DNA of 64,000 nucleotides, from contig JARKIF010000089.1 of NCBI GenBank assembly GCA_029378245.1, forward strand, positions 1-64,000. Reading direction: 5' to 3'. The translations under genes were made by a program, and so were the position numbers. Below, in pieces: positions 31,398-42,743 of the stretch; position 1 is the stretch's first letter; the number at the start of each line of letters is the position of its first letter. Source of the stretch: Roridomyces roridus (lineage: Eukaryota; Basidiomycota; Agaricomycetes; Agaricales; Mycenaceae). The notes below the pieces were generated by a model, which saw only the letters and a program-made list of their open reading frames with translations, made no database searches and was not told the origin of the DNA.

Positions 31398-32279
31398 ATG
31401 AATCTAGACGCAGAGGCGAACGCGGAGCCAACTCACCCGGTTCGGAATGCCAAGTATTATCTCCACGACCCCATGGCGATTTTCTTGGTGAGTGTGCACA
31501 CTCTGGAATCTGCAGCATGCTAGCCCTCGTTACTCACCCAATCCCAATCCAGGTGGAAAATCAACTCTTCAAAGTCCATCGTCACTTTCTCGTGCGGGAA
31601 TCCGAGATATTCAATCAGATGTTTTTGTGCCCTCCTCCATCGCACGGGCAGGACGGATCAAGCGACGAGCAGCCAATTACGTTGGATGGGGTGACTGCTG
31701 TGGAGTTCGAGCGGTTGCATGACTACTTTTACGAAGAGTGCGTCCGCCAGTGCTTCGTTGTCGATATTGCTGTCTGAACGCCTTGTAAGAAAATTCCAGC
31801 GCCATGGAGCAACTTTGGAAGAATGGATCGACTTGCTGAACATCGCCGCAATGTTCTTCTTCGATAATATCCGGCAGCGGGCCATCTGGGCAATCCAGCA
31901 TGCTCAATGGCCGTTAGCTTGGTTTTCACCACTCGACCCGGTCGACCAAATTGTGTTGGCCAAAAAGCACAACATTCCTGAATGGCTGCGCATTGGCTAT
32001 ACGGCCATCTGCGAGCGCGGCAGAGCGTTGACTCACGCGGAGGGGGAGAAACTTGGGATGTCGACCATGGTGCTGTTGGCCGAGGCGCGGGAGGCCGTGC
32101 GCAATCCTCACCACGAGGTTTCACTCGCGCCCTCCCCCCTCGCGACACCCCTCCCACCCCCGGATACCATCCCTGTGGAGAGCCGTCTCGGAACGCCCAA
32201 CGCGTTTCATCACAATCGGGCAAGGGTGGAAGCCATCGTCTCGCAGATATTCTTCCCTCCCCCGCCGCTTACAGAATGA
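31398..32279 (+). CDS. BTB/POZ domain protein
   Basis: Exons 31398-31487, 31553-31737 and 31790-32279 give 254 residues. The BTB core starts after a short acidic lead: YYLHDPMAIFLVENQLFKVH, RHFLVRESEIFNQMF, ITLDGVTAVEFERLHDYFY. It continues past the second intron into the helical back part typical of the Agaricomycete BTB family (LLNIAAMFFFDNIRQRAIWA, PVDQIVLAKKHNIPEWL, GEKLGMSTMVLLAEARE). These stand-alone BTB proteins are greatly expanded in mushrooms; most are of unknown role, presumably dimerising or acting as CUL3 adaptors. The C-terminus is Pro-rich. The protein looks complete. Confidence 0.85.
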
Positions 32280-32427
32280 TCGCTTTGTTCGCGATTTAGT
32301 CATTCTGCGATGTAATATTCTCGATTGAGAACTCAGGAGGTACCGCTAGCCATAGTAACGGGTGAGGAATACTGTATCGAAGTGTCAGGGGTAAAATACA
32401 GGGTTATGTCACGATTCCGAAGCGAAA

Positions 32428-33850
32428 CTAAATTTGTGGAATGTATGTAGCCCAGTTCACATCCGTGTATGCCAAGGGCGGGAGGGATCGTAGTTCAGCG
32501 AGGGGTAGTGCTATGAGGAATAGACGTGCCAAAATATAAAGCAAGAGGAGAAGAAACGTCCAATAACGCCACAAGGCGCCAAAGATTCCTAAGATGCTTA
32601 CCCCGAGTCTGTTTCCGAACTTTGTGGAGCTGCTGAAGAGTCGGAGATAAAGGAACCAGACGGGAGGAGTTGCCACAATAATGACCGAGCAGACCCTCCA
32701 CATCCACTTCTCCAGCGCTGTTGCGAACACGGTGTTCCACGCTGCACAGTGAACCGCACCGAACATTGAGCCGGTCAGCACTGGGAAAAGACCGGCGCTC
32801 GTATCGAATGGGGTGTCTCTGGGTAGGGACCAGAAATCGGGAACGGATGCAGCGGCAACTCGGTAATGCTGCATTTCAATCTGATTCAGGGTGGAATCAG
32901 TGCGTGTCGGATCGAATTCGAATTCCTCGACATTCAGCCTTGTCGACTCGGTCAAGTCCAAATGGGACTCCTCGACATCGAGGTTCCCAATTATCGTCGA
33001 TAGAAAGCCGCCTAATCGCGAACTCTGAGTCGGGTTTCTCAGAGTGGTTAGGAGCTCGGGTAGAGACTGGGGTCCGGAGGCCAAAAAACCAGCGTCTCTC
33101 TGTGTAGTGGACGCAACCGTCATCTGGTGTTGGACCTCTAGAGGCTTGTTCCACCAGAGGACCCAGATGAAGACATTCATTAGGACAAACGCCATTGTGG
33201 CAAGCTCCAGTTGAGTGACCAAAAGGTTTTGGTGAACGCGCGCTAGGCATTCTGTGATGAACCACAGGCCCTGAGCGAGTGCAACACCTTTGGACAATGC
33301 ATCCCCCTTGCTCTTGTCCAAGATGTCTGCTATCTTGATGTTTATGATGGCGCTCGGGATTCCAGGTTTCTCGAGGTCCTTCTTTGAATAGAGAACGCGT
33401 CCTTTTGGGTCGACAAATCCACCCATGGCGAAGAAAAATCCATGCGTCTTGGAGAGCCCGAATTCTGCAACACGGATATGTACAATTGAATCAACCGGAT
33501 CACTCAAACCAATTGCTCCACACACCGTTCGATATTTTCCGCGCAGCAAAGTATTGTCTAGCGGCAAATCCCACCATGATCTCCGGGGCAATGATCGCAA
33601 TGAGCATCATCTTCAGCTTCCGCAAGAACAATGCCAGGGCACTCCGATCTGGCGCAGGAACGTTCGGGTGAACAGACACCCAGGTGCAAGCAAAGATGGT
33701 TGCGAGGCACCCCCAAATGATGCTGAGCAGCGTGCGGCAGTTGTTGATATCGTTGCAGGTGTCGTCAGTGCGAAGTTCCAGGGGACGAGGAACTGGGAAG
33801 GCCGCCCCATTCAGGGAGAGCAAATGGACGAGAGTGAGGAGGAGGAGCAT
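32428..33850 (-). CDS. large multi-pass membrane protein of an Agaricomycete family
   Basis: Exons 33850-33526 and 33464-32428 give 453 residues. The start is the ATG of MLLLLTLVHLLSLNGA, a signal peptide or first helix. Then come NCRTLLSIIWGCLATIFACT and WVSVHPNVPAPD, LKMMLIAIIAPEIMVGFAAR, and, after the intron, GLSKTHGFFFAMGGFVD. Further helices include ATMAFVLMNVFIWVLWWNKP and a C-terminal cluster (IIVATPPVWFLYLRLF, YWTFLLLLLYILARLFLIAL). The TWVSVHPNVP and KTHGFFFxMGGF signatures mark a family repeated many times in mushroom genomes with no known function. Complete and undamaged. Confidence 0.82.
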
Positions 33851-36185
33851 GATGTGAGGGTCGAGGGGCAAAGCCGGGGCAGCGTGGGGTTAAAATTTGA
33901 ATGAAGTGACAGGCTGTCCTATGTTGTGCGTTCCGAACAGAACCTGTACAAACTTGTGCAAGGCGTGAGAGCTGTCTCCACACGCATGTCGATCCGGGGA
34001 GACAATAAAAGGCGCGTAGGCAAACTTTGACCAGGCCTCCTCCCAGTTTTCCAAGTAGATGAATCTAGATAACATTCGCAGGAAGGGAAAGAAGGACGAA
34101 GGGTGAGGCCTGGTGAGGGAATGGCGATGAGCTGAGCATATCTTGCGCGAAGTCCATGACTGGACAGCGTGGGGTTGTATCCCAGGCTGTACTTCCATTG
34201 CCGTAATTCTTCGCTACAAAAGCCTCAGTCTACACACTCATCTTCACACGAATGCTGAGTGGGTGAGATATCTACAACTTGTCGGATCATACCAGCACCA
34301 TTGAATGCCCCCAGCACGAGTGTTCTGGATGCTTGTGCGACTTGAGTCTGCAGCGAAATCAGTGAATTTCGTCTGAGATCGCTGCATAAAGGCAGACGCG
34401 AGCCCAGATGTCGCGGATCAAGTTGTTTGAAGAGCTTTCTTCGACATCGACCGTTTTCAAGTCGTCCACGCGTGTCTCGAGCAGGTGCGCCAGGTGGGGG
34501 GTAGCGGTCGCGGAGCTCAGTGACCGGGTGGGAGGAAAGAAGGACGCAACAACGCAAGTAAACCCAGGGCTTACGCGGAAGGCCGTCTTGTTCTGCCCAA
34601 CGGCGTTGACGACGGCATGCACTACTGCCTGCCGGGGTCCAAATCAGTGGGGCGCCAGGAAAGAATTAGAAGCGAGGAAAGGTACACACCGGCTTCGGTA
34701 CGAGTGACATCTACGACATCGATCAGTGAAGAAGGGACGGGAGGAGACGACGGGCCGCACCTTGCGGGATGTGCACACGCAGGGTAGATCCAGTTGTCGA
34801 CGTGGAGGTCGAGTAAACGTCATCTAAATCGAGACTGACACCTTCCTTATTTGGCCGATTTTACCCCGCACCCCTTCCTCCTCCTCCCTCAATTTTTCTG
34901 CCTCATTCGCGCAGCGATTAAAAACATACTTCGATATCATATTCCGTACAAGATCCGGGTGGCTACTGGAAAGTCCTCGCTTGTCTGTGACGGTCGTCAG
35001 TCGTTGGTATCTCGTGCCTGAAAGCGAGAACGAGACGTACGTAAAGATGAGCGAAGGACATCACTTCTCCCAAACGTCGCCCCACGGGCCACCGTGGCCG
35101 TGGCCCTCTTCAGCCTCGATCTCGCAATCCTCGACAAGCATAGACGGCAGGCAATTAACCTACCCCACGCGCGGAGGATCAGGCTCGCCCGTGTTTGTTG
35201 TTCATTTGGGAGCTTGTTGGGTTGTCGGGAGGATCAAAGAGGGAGTACGGTGGCGTTGACCTCGTTCCGGAAGAGGAGCATTGCCGAAAGTGGGGCGTGA
35301 TGGTGAGGAGCTCGAGAAAGTCGTATCATATATTGACGTCCGGCATGGCGTGGACGCGTTGGATAATAAGAGGCGGAGGTCCGGGAGACATCCAGCGAGA
35401 TCGCCAGGTTTACCGCTACGTCAAGGTAAACCCGCCGTGGACTGAGCCTGCCAGGAGGATCAGTGAATGTGCCACTACGAGGCGATATGGGACGTACGCT
35501 TCACCGTGGTAGACCACCCCTGCATGCGTGTCCTATTCAAGTCTCAGCGCGGTGACAACGGCTCCGCTGACAGCATGTAATGAGGAGCATCGCTGGTGCG
35601 GAAGGGCAGCTGTGGCGAGCCACCAATAAGCCATAGGGTCGTACCACATCCTGGAAGAGCATCATCTCCGCAGCGCGTAGCGTCGTCGCCATTCATCGTG
35701 GAGTACGTAGGAGGTGCTTTGGCACAGTGGGAGGCGTGCAGCATATGGAAGGGACGTTGGGTATGTCTTTCGTCATCGAAAGGGAAGGGAAATTCCGGAC
35801 GACGAGGCCGGCAACGATAGAGACTAGGCAAAGGTCAGTGCGATGGATGGGACGCGTGCATAACGCACCTGTCTCGATGATTCATGTAACATCTCCCCTA
35901 GAACCAGTAGCATGTCGGCCTCGCAGGTCTGGTACTGAGGTAGACCCGATGCTCTTGGAGTCGACTGCGGGCAGCGGATGTCGGAGGCTCGGAGCGAGTA
36001 CGTCAAGAATGGACCACAAAAGATGGCCCTGTGTAGTGTATTGTCCCCGACGCTGTCAGTCCCCGAGTGTGAAAGACTTGGGGTTGTATTGGCTGTGGAG
36101 GAGCCGTGCAAGAGCCGTGGTGAAGAGTCGGAAGACAAGGGCGGATCAGCTTAGATAAGCATCACACCGCTTGTTCCGTACCACC
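33851..36185. other. 2.3 kb without a supported gene
   Basis: Short frames on both strands: minus 34225-34622 contains VDDLKTVDVEESSSNNLIRD and VAQASRTLVLGAFNGAGM, which look coding but do not join; plus 34981-35512 has basic frames; minus 35544-36138 has Ser/Thr-rich frames. No domain or repeat structure recognised. Confidence 0.35.
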
Positions 36186-37637
36186 ATGGCCGTCCCACAG
36201 GAGCTCGTAGATCTCATCATCGACGACCTGGAGGGCGACACGACCAGTCTCAGATCATGCTGCCTCGCCGCGCGCACCTTTGTCCTGCCCGCCCAGGTCC
36301 ACCTCTTCAAAAAGATTGAATTCCACCCGCCTGAGCCCACCGGAGGAGTCCCATGCCGAAGATTCTACGAGATAATCGCCGTATCTCCTCACCTCACTGC
36401 GCTCGTTCAAGACCTCCGGATTATCATGGGGGAAGTCAAGTATTCACGTATCCCTTCCTGGCTGGTGACCGAGGGGACGCTTGCGGATATCCTCCCTCTG
36501 CTCAAACTGAGACACATATCCATCGTCGGGGAGCCGAGCCATGGGAAATGGATCAGGCCTTACAATTTGGAATGGGACCAGTTGGGTGCCTCCCTCCAAT
36601 CTGCGATGGTCAATATCCTGTCTTCGCCGACTTTGGAGTCCGTGGAGCTCGAGGGCGTTGTCATAGGTTCTCCCGACGAACTACTCTCGCTTCTGAGTGA
36701 AGCATCCAACCTCAAGTCGCTCTCCATCTCGAGTGTCTTCTTCTCCTCGAGGACATACGTTCATGACGGAAAATATTCCCGGCGTTGGCACCCCAAGCTT
36801 ACCTCCCTCTTCATGGCGGAACGCGGATGCCACTGGTTTTGCGACCATTTCGTGAATGCCCAAATCGACTTGTCCGGCCTTGTCACGCTCACGCTCGCAC
36901 CGACGGCCTTCACCGGCACATGGGAGGATAAATTAACCGAAATCGCTGGCTACAATCGTCTTGAAAATCTGACGCTACATAATTCCAGCGAGTTTTACCC
37001 ATGTTTCCTTGAGACCGTCGGAATAACTGGAGTGAATTTAGTTTCAACTGAGATATTCGACTCCATTTTAATCCCTAACCTTCGTTCACTGCACGTAGTC
37101 CGCAGATGCAACGCACTGGATGAAATGATGGTCACTATATTCAACGTCATCCCGGTGAACTCAAACTTCGAGACGATAACGCTCGACGCAAAGCCGATCC
37201 CCTTCCGCGTGGAGTCGTCCCAACTGCAAGAAGCAATAGACGTTCTCCTCGCTCACGCCGATCGTTTGCGAATGGTGCAGCTCAGAGTCATAACCAGTCG
37301 CGACGAATTCCTGGAGTGGGAGGAGACAACGCGTCCTTTGTTGCACACCCTGGATGAGCGGGGCTTACTAGTGCTGACACAACTGCCGGGTGCGTGGATG
37401 TTACAACATTTCCGTCTCCTTGCTAATGAAGATTCTAGATCCATTCAGAGTAGCTACGTAGCTCACAACCCAGCGATAGAGGTTCATGCAGACAATGTAA
37501 GTTGTGGAAATGGCAGCCCCCGCAAAAACTCGAGCCACATCTTGAGACTGACATCCAGTTCCTCGCCCGGTCCGTTCTCAGCAAACCCGTCACGCCTCTC
37601 AAAACGGTTCCCTTTGTACTTTCGGCACATGCGTTGA
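36186..37637 (+). CDS. F-box-like protein with LRR-type C-terminal region
   Basis: A single long frame, 483 residues from the ATG in context CCACCATGG. The N-terminus AVPQELVDLIIDDLEGDTTS, LRSCCLAARTFVLPAQVHLF is the Agaricomycete F-box-like domain. The rest has irregular leucine-rich segments (LLKLRHISIVGEP, TLESVELEGVVIG, LKSLSISSVFFSS, LSGLVTLTLAP, LENLTLHNSS, LIPNLRSLHVV). Such proteins are thought to be substrate receptors of SCF ubiquitin ligases; the target is unknown. The last ~60 residues after LLVLTQLPG are low complexity and may belong to a 3' intron or read-through. Confidence 0.8.
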   Translation: MAVPQELVDLIIDDLEGDTTSLRSCCLAARTFVLPAQVHLFKKIEFHPPEPTGGVPCRRFYEIIAVSPHLTALVQDLRIIMGEVKYSRIPSWLVTEGTLADILPLLKLRHISIVGEPSHGKWIRPYNLEWDQLGASLQSAMVNILSSPTLESVELEGVVIGSPDELLSLLSEASNLKSLSISSVFFSSRTYVHDGKYSRRWHPKLTSLFMAERGCHWFCDHFVNAQIDLSGLVTLTLAPTAFTGTWEDKLTEIAGYNRLENLTLHNSSEFYPCFLETVGITGVNLVSTEIFDSILIPNLRSLHVVRRCNALDEMMVTIFNVIPVNSNFETITLDAKPIPFRVESSQLQEAIDVLLAHADRLRMVQLRVITSRDEFLEWEETTRPLLHTLDERGLLVLTQLPGAWMLQHFRLLANEDSRSIQSSYVAHNPAIEVHADNVSCGNGSPRKNSSHILRLTSSSSPGPFSANPSRLSKRFPLYFRHMR

Positions 37638-37985
37638 GACATGCGTGTAAGGCATGTCGGCTCGACATGCCTCGGACTTTGCCCCCTGTATAAGTACGGC
37701 CTGGGTTGCGGCTTTGTTGCAGCTGGTAGTAAAAATCTTCACCATTGTAGAGTCTGCCTGGTCCAGGATACATTTTGCTTCTTTGCCATGTTCAACTGCG
37801 TAAGTAACCGACCAGTTTTTGTTAGTTTACACTGCCATTGACCTCGGAAATATTCAACCACCGGAGACCGGTGCCTCCCTCTGATTATTGAACAGAAGAT
37901 ACAATTTGATTCTTGTAAACCTTTTACATTTTTGTGGCAATTCAATTTACAAAGAAAATCCGAAAAAAAAACCCTGCATTCTCTG
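37638..37985. other. intergenic region
   Basis: 3' flank shared by the F-box gene and the NB-TPR gene. A-runs near 37967-37974; nothing else seen. Confidence 0.5.
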
Positions 37986-40900
37986 TCAGACTGTCATACC
38001 CAACTCTCTACGTGTTTTGATCCCATTGCCAGTGACCCTCACTGTCTGTGGATGGTGCACTCCCAGAATTCTGTTCCTTTTTTCAACCACTAAGAATTGA
38101 AGTTCTGCCGCTTCATGAAACTTTGACACAGTGTAGTAGGTGGTGGCAAGATTCTCCATGGCAGAAAGTGTGCTCAGATGATCCTCTCACACTGTATCCC
38201 TTGATCTTGCAAGTACCACAAGCCCCAGCTCTTGGGCCTTCTCGAATTTTCCCAGGCTTCGATATGTGTTTATCAAATTCAAACAACCATTGAGGGTGTG
38301 TGGGTGATCTCCTCCCAGGATATTCTTCCGCTTTTCAAGAACAAGCTCTTGCAGCCCCTCAGCTTCTGAGAATTTCCCAAGATTCTGGAGGGTTGCAGCC
38401 ATATGCCCCATGGCACTCAGTGTATCTGGATGCTCTTCCCCCAAAATTCGTCTTCGCTTGGCAAGTACCACCAACCCAAGCTTTTCAGCCTGCTCAAAAT
38501 TGCCCAACTCTCGGTAAGTAGCAGCCAAATTGGCCATGAAAATGAGAGTGTTTGGATGATCTTCTCCCAACAGTGCTGTCTGTGCATTCAACATTTCAAG
38601 TTCAAGTTCAGCAGCTTCCACTAATTTTCCGAGGTTGCAGTAAGTTGCAGCCAAGTTTGCCATCGCAGTAAGCGTTTCTGGGTGACCGCGTCCAAGAAGC
38701 TTCTCCATTTTTTCCACTACCTGAAGCTCCATCTCCTCTGCCTGCACATTCATGCCTAGATCTCTGTAAGTCCCAGCTAGATTCCCCATAGCTTCTAAGG
38801 TATCTGGATGATCCTCACCCAGAATCTCCTTTCTTTTTGTGAGTACCATGAAATCCAATTCCTGGGCTTTTTCAAATTTGCACAACTCCTTGTATGCATT
38901 TGCCAGATGTGAAATTGCCTGGATAGTCTGTGGATGGTTTGTCCCCAACACTTTCTTCTGTTTTTCAATTACAAGAAGGCCAAGCTCTTCTGCCTCGTTG
39001 TAGTTACCCAAATCACAATAAGTGTCAGCTAGATGAGCCAGGGCACTGAGGGTTTGAGGATCATCCTCTCCAAGTAGGATCTTTGATTTTTCAAGGGCCA
39101 CACGTCCCAGACCTTCAGCTTTCTCTAACATACCCAAGTCATGGTAAGTTACTGCTAATTGTATCATTGCAGTGAGGGTAGCAGTGTGGTTCTCCCCAAG
39201 TATGGACTCCCGTTTTGCCAGAACAATAGACTGCAAACTGGCGGCTTGGTGAAATTTTCCTAGGTTCCTGTATGTACCAGCCAGATCTGCCATTGCAGTC
39301 AGAGTGGGTGGATTCTCTTCTGTCAAAGTCTTGATGGAATTTTGAAGTGCCATCATCTGCAGTTCTTCTGCCTTGGTGAATTTTCCGAAAAGCTGGTATG
39401 CACGCCCATAGCGAGCACTCCATGCTGTATCCAAACCTAATTTGTTCAGATGTGGCAACCAGTATTGGCATGCAGATTGCAAATCCTCTTCCGGAATATG
39501 TGTGATAGCCATTCCTACTAAATCAACCATATGGGAGTGCCACTTGATTGGATCATCAACTGTGCTCTGACTCCAACTATGCACAAGTGGATGAATTGAG
39601 AATTTTCCGATCTTGGGTTCCATAGTAATCAAGGAGCAAGCCTGAAGTTCAGCTGTTATTTCACTGAACCGAAGTGAAGTCCAGATTCCAGTGGGCCTGG
39701 TGAATTGAGCAAGGACACTGATTGAGCCATGGTGTTGCGTTTCGAAGCAGTTGTGACTGTTGAGCAGAAACTCAGAGGCACTTTTGAAGATATCTTCAGA
39801 AATGCCAGAATGATGGATGAAGGAACACAGCTGGAGAAGAATCTGGGCAGCCTGGCTGAGTTGGTCAAAGCTGAGCTGCAGTGTGGTATGAACTGTCCGT
39901 TCATAAGCACTGTGGGATTGATCAGGCTTCCTTTTCAGCAACTGAGACTGATTTTCGGCATGCAGTTTCAGATAGTTGTGAAGGGACCCAGATGCTGCAA
40001 TGGAGGCCCCTGCCTGAGTTATTGCCAGAGGCAAGTACCATAAGGCCTATTCAAGAGATATAAGATTACTTGGATTGCAACCAAGTGAGTACAAACCTTC
40101 ACAATGTTTGCAGCCATTAAAGCATTTTCAGGGGTTGCTTCTTCTGCTGCACTTCTGAGCAAGAGTGCAACAGCCTCCGACTCCTCCATGTCAGATACAT
40201 GGGAGTGATGATCAGCGTACACTCGAAGCCCCAGATTTCGAGAGGTGATTAGGATGTTTCCGTGGTTGCATTGGGGAAAATATTGGTCCAGATCAATTTT
40301 TGGATCATCCGCATTGTCGAAAAACAGCAGCCATCTCTCTTGATTGTTTTTGAGCCAGATCAAAGCATCTTGCTGGGTAGCTCCGGCATTCCTGACAATG
40401 GCCACATTCTTCAGGCTGGTGCCAATGGTATCATGGCTGCTTGCATCAATAAAGAAGATATCTGAAAACCTGGAGAAGATGTCAAATGTCAGTCTACTGT
40501 GTACAGAACACAAACTTACTGAACACTGGATTGTTCAATATATTTAAGGGCAATCTGTGTTTTCCCAGAGCCACCCAGACCACGGAGAAGACAAATATGT
40601 TGTTTCTTTAGATCTGTGGTGAAAAATTTGTGGATTCCATTCAGGATTTCTTGTCTTCCATGGAATATCCTTGATGGAGCGGGGCAGGCATGAGCAACCT
40701 TATGATATTCAGATGCTCCCTCTCCTGTGAGATTATGGTGGATAAACTTGAGCATATGGAGAAGAAAAAAAGAGGTTGCACTTACCAACAGAGATCTGTC
40801 TGCCATGAGGCAAATTAAACCCAATTCGCAGGGAGGCACGGAACTGGATTGCCAATTAACAAAGGCCACAAAGTACAATCCAAATTTTCATCACCACAAA

Positions 40901-41487
40901 ATCCTCACGGAACTTATTTATTTGAGTCTGGTATTCACTGATTTGATCCGTGATGTTGTGGAAATTGAAGATTTCTCTAGCATGACCATAGAGCCCTTGA
41001 TGTTTTTCTGTCAAAGCCACAACAGTTTTGATAATCTCTTGCAGACACCTAATAATCCATGTTGAGTTGAATCAGGGATTGATGGAGTGACATACTTCTC
41101 AAACTCTTCGCATAGACCTTTGAACTCGGTGGCTGCTGTTGGCCCATGTGCTTCCACTTCATGTTTAATGATCTTCATAACCCGTTGAATGTCTTCGCAC
41201 AAATCCTTCAAGTCCCGTCGATTTTTGCGAACTTGCTTCAATCAAGGTGTGTGTGAAAACATCTAAAAAAGCTCATCATTGGTACATACCTCTACCATTT
41301 TGAGCAACAACACAACTGCCCCAAAGGCACTTTTGATGTATGGGAAAGGCACAAATTCTCCTGCACATTCCATTGCCTTTGCAGTCAAAAGAGCGGGCCC
41401 AACCCAATTAGAAGCTCCTTCTGACAACAACTTGGTTCCCCAGTGCCGTCGTTTGGGGACAGTGGAAGAGGGATTTTTTGAAGGCAT
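37986..41487 (-). CDS. NB-TPR (NLR-like) receptor; premature TGA at 38187-38189
   Basis: Exons 41487-41290, 41235-41096, 41048-40895, 40843-40786, 40724-40520, 40469-40097 and 40046-38187 give 995 residues. The N-terminal ~180 residues are helical. The NTPase has P-loop GLGGSGKT (~residue 232), Walker B WLLFFDNADD (~300), the sensor ILITSRN, and a GLPL-like LPLAITQAG formed across the last intron. From ~590 onward come nine full TPRs of 42 residues plus a tenth begun (kinesin-light-chain style, ending KRxxILGExHPxTL). The frame then meets TGA where the repeat expects Gly (GGA), and TPR sequence continues in the same frame for 66 codons to a stop at 37986-37988. Fungal NLR-like proteins are candidate self/non-self or immune receptors. 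AT content is visibly higher than in neighbours. Confidence 0.9.
38187..39400 (-). repeat. tandem TPR-coding repeats, 126 bp period
   Basis: About nine to ten 126 bp units coding 42-residue TPRs such as HPDTLEAMGNLAGTYRDLG. Units are diverged at DNA level (not recently amplified), unlike high-identity repeats of some fungal NLRs. Confidence 0.8.
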
Positions 41488-42029
41488 GTGGAGGGAAGAA
41501 AAGAATGGTTATTATCCGGGGTCTGGAGCAATATTTAAGGGCGGTGTTGAGCACAGGCTTCACCGTGACAGTTGGACTGCCATCGTGGAAATAATCCCAC
41601 AGGAAATAAAAATATATGAGACAACCAATCTTGACACATGTTCTAAAGCAAGGGTTCTTGCACTCTAGTCTGCAAAAGTGCAGGGTGTTAGGGGTGCGCG
41701 CTTGAAGCCGATACAGTTGTGAGGATGCTGCTACATACGTGGTCAAGCATTCCAGGAATCAAATGAACGCTTGCATTGCCTCCATTGCTGTATCTGTCAA
41801 CCAAATTATGTAAAACCAACCCTCCGATCGGTACCATGTTCCGTCAGAAGCTTGGGTGGCCGAGGTTCTTCCCTTGTTCTTCCTATATCTCTCACCGCCC
41901 TGAGAACCATGATTTTATTTCCTGTTCCCGCCTCATTTCCGAGAGGGCGGCGCTGTTCGGATCCTACCGGCCCTAGGCCCCTATCCCGCGCACAAAGGTC
42001 ACAGTCAAGAATGTACCTAACTCACTTCA
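41488..42029. other. region upstream of the NB-TPR gene
   Basis: Promoter side of the NB-TPR gene up to about 41690, where an inverted TTGCACT/AGTGCAG motif occurs. Beyond that lies GC-richer DNA without a supported frame. Confidence 0.4.
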
Positions 42030-42611
42030 ACCGACTGCTACGAGAGGGTACTCACCAAGCATGGAAACGCAAATACAGTCCACTGCGCAGCCAGGGCTCT
42101 GTTCATGCAGCAAACACACTTGTGCCACAAACAGCCTGCCGGACAGGAATACGACATCCCCACCGCAGACAGCGACAACGGCAGCGGGGAAGCCGTACGC
42201 CCAGAGAGGCGCGGATGGTTTGATGATGGCGAATTTAGCAAGGCTCCGACCGAGGCCAGTTATAATTAGTAGCGTTCCGCAAGCTGTAGGTTAAAGTTGC
42301 ATACAGTATTAGCAAGGTCCGCGCATGCAGGGCGGTCATGAGCGCGCAAAAGCGCAGCGCATACAACCCGTACTCTAGCCGTAGTTCGCCGACGAGCCCT
42401 GACTTGGCAAGACCATCACCAGAACGAGGCCGGTGAGGTATAACGCGCCGATCCAAGCGACATGTTTATCGGCCCCCGTAATCGGGCGATCAGCGTCGAT
42501 GAGAAGGATGCCGCCGGCATGATATTTCTGCCAGTAGGTAAAGCAGCTGAGCGCCACGAGGCCATTTGGATGTTGGGAGGTTAAATAGAAGATGTATGTA
42601 AATGAGGACAA
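42030..42611 (-). pseudogene. MFS transporter, C-terminal remnant
   Basis: Minus-strand pieces read GLVALSCFTYWQKYHAGG and WIGALYLTGLVLVMVLPS, then, in another segment, FAIIKPSAPLWAYGFPAA, VVAVCGGDVVFLSGRLFVAQ and VCLLHEQSPGCAV. The block FPAxxxxVxGxDxVFxxGxLFVAQVxxxHEQS is the conserved 11th-12th helix region of fungal major facilitator drug/sugar transporters. No upstream helices are found and frames do not join, so this is a decayed tail. Confidence 0.55.
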
Positions 42612-42743
42612 CGGACTTGGTATATTGACTCAGGACTGCGGCCCTGCGTTCCGACAGGAGCCCCGGCTGAGAAGTCGCAAACGCAGCGGATTGGCCTCGA
42701 GACGGTGGGGACGCGTCTGCGAGAACGTATGTGCATCAAGATA

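Noticed and set aside
37638..38186. Separate gene downstream of the NB-TPR stop
   Set aside because: The frame there is the continuation of the TPR array in the same phase, so it is part of the receptor gene.
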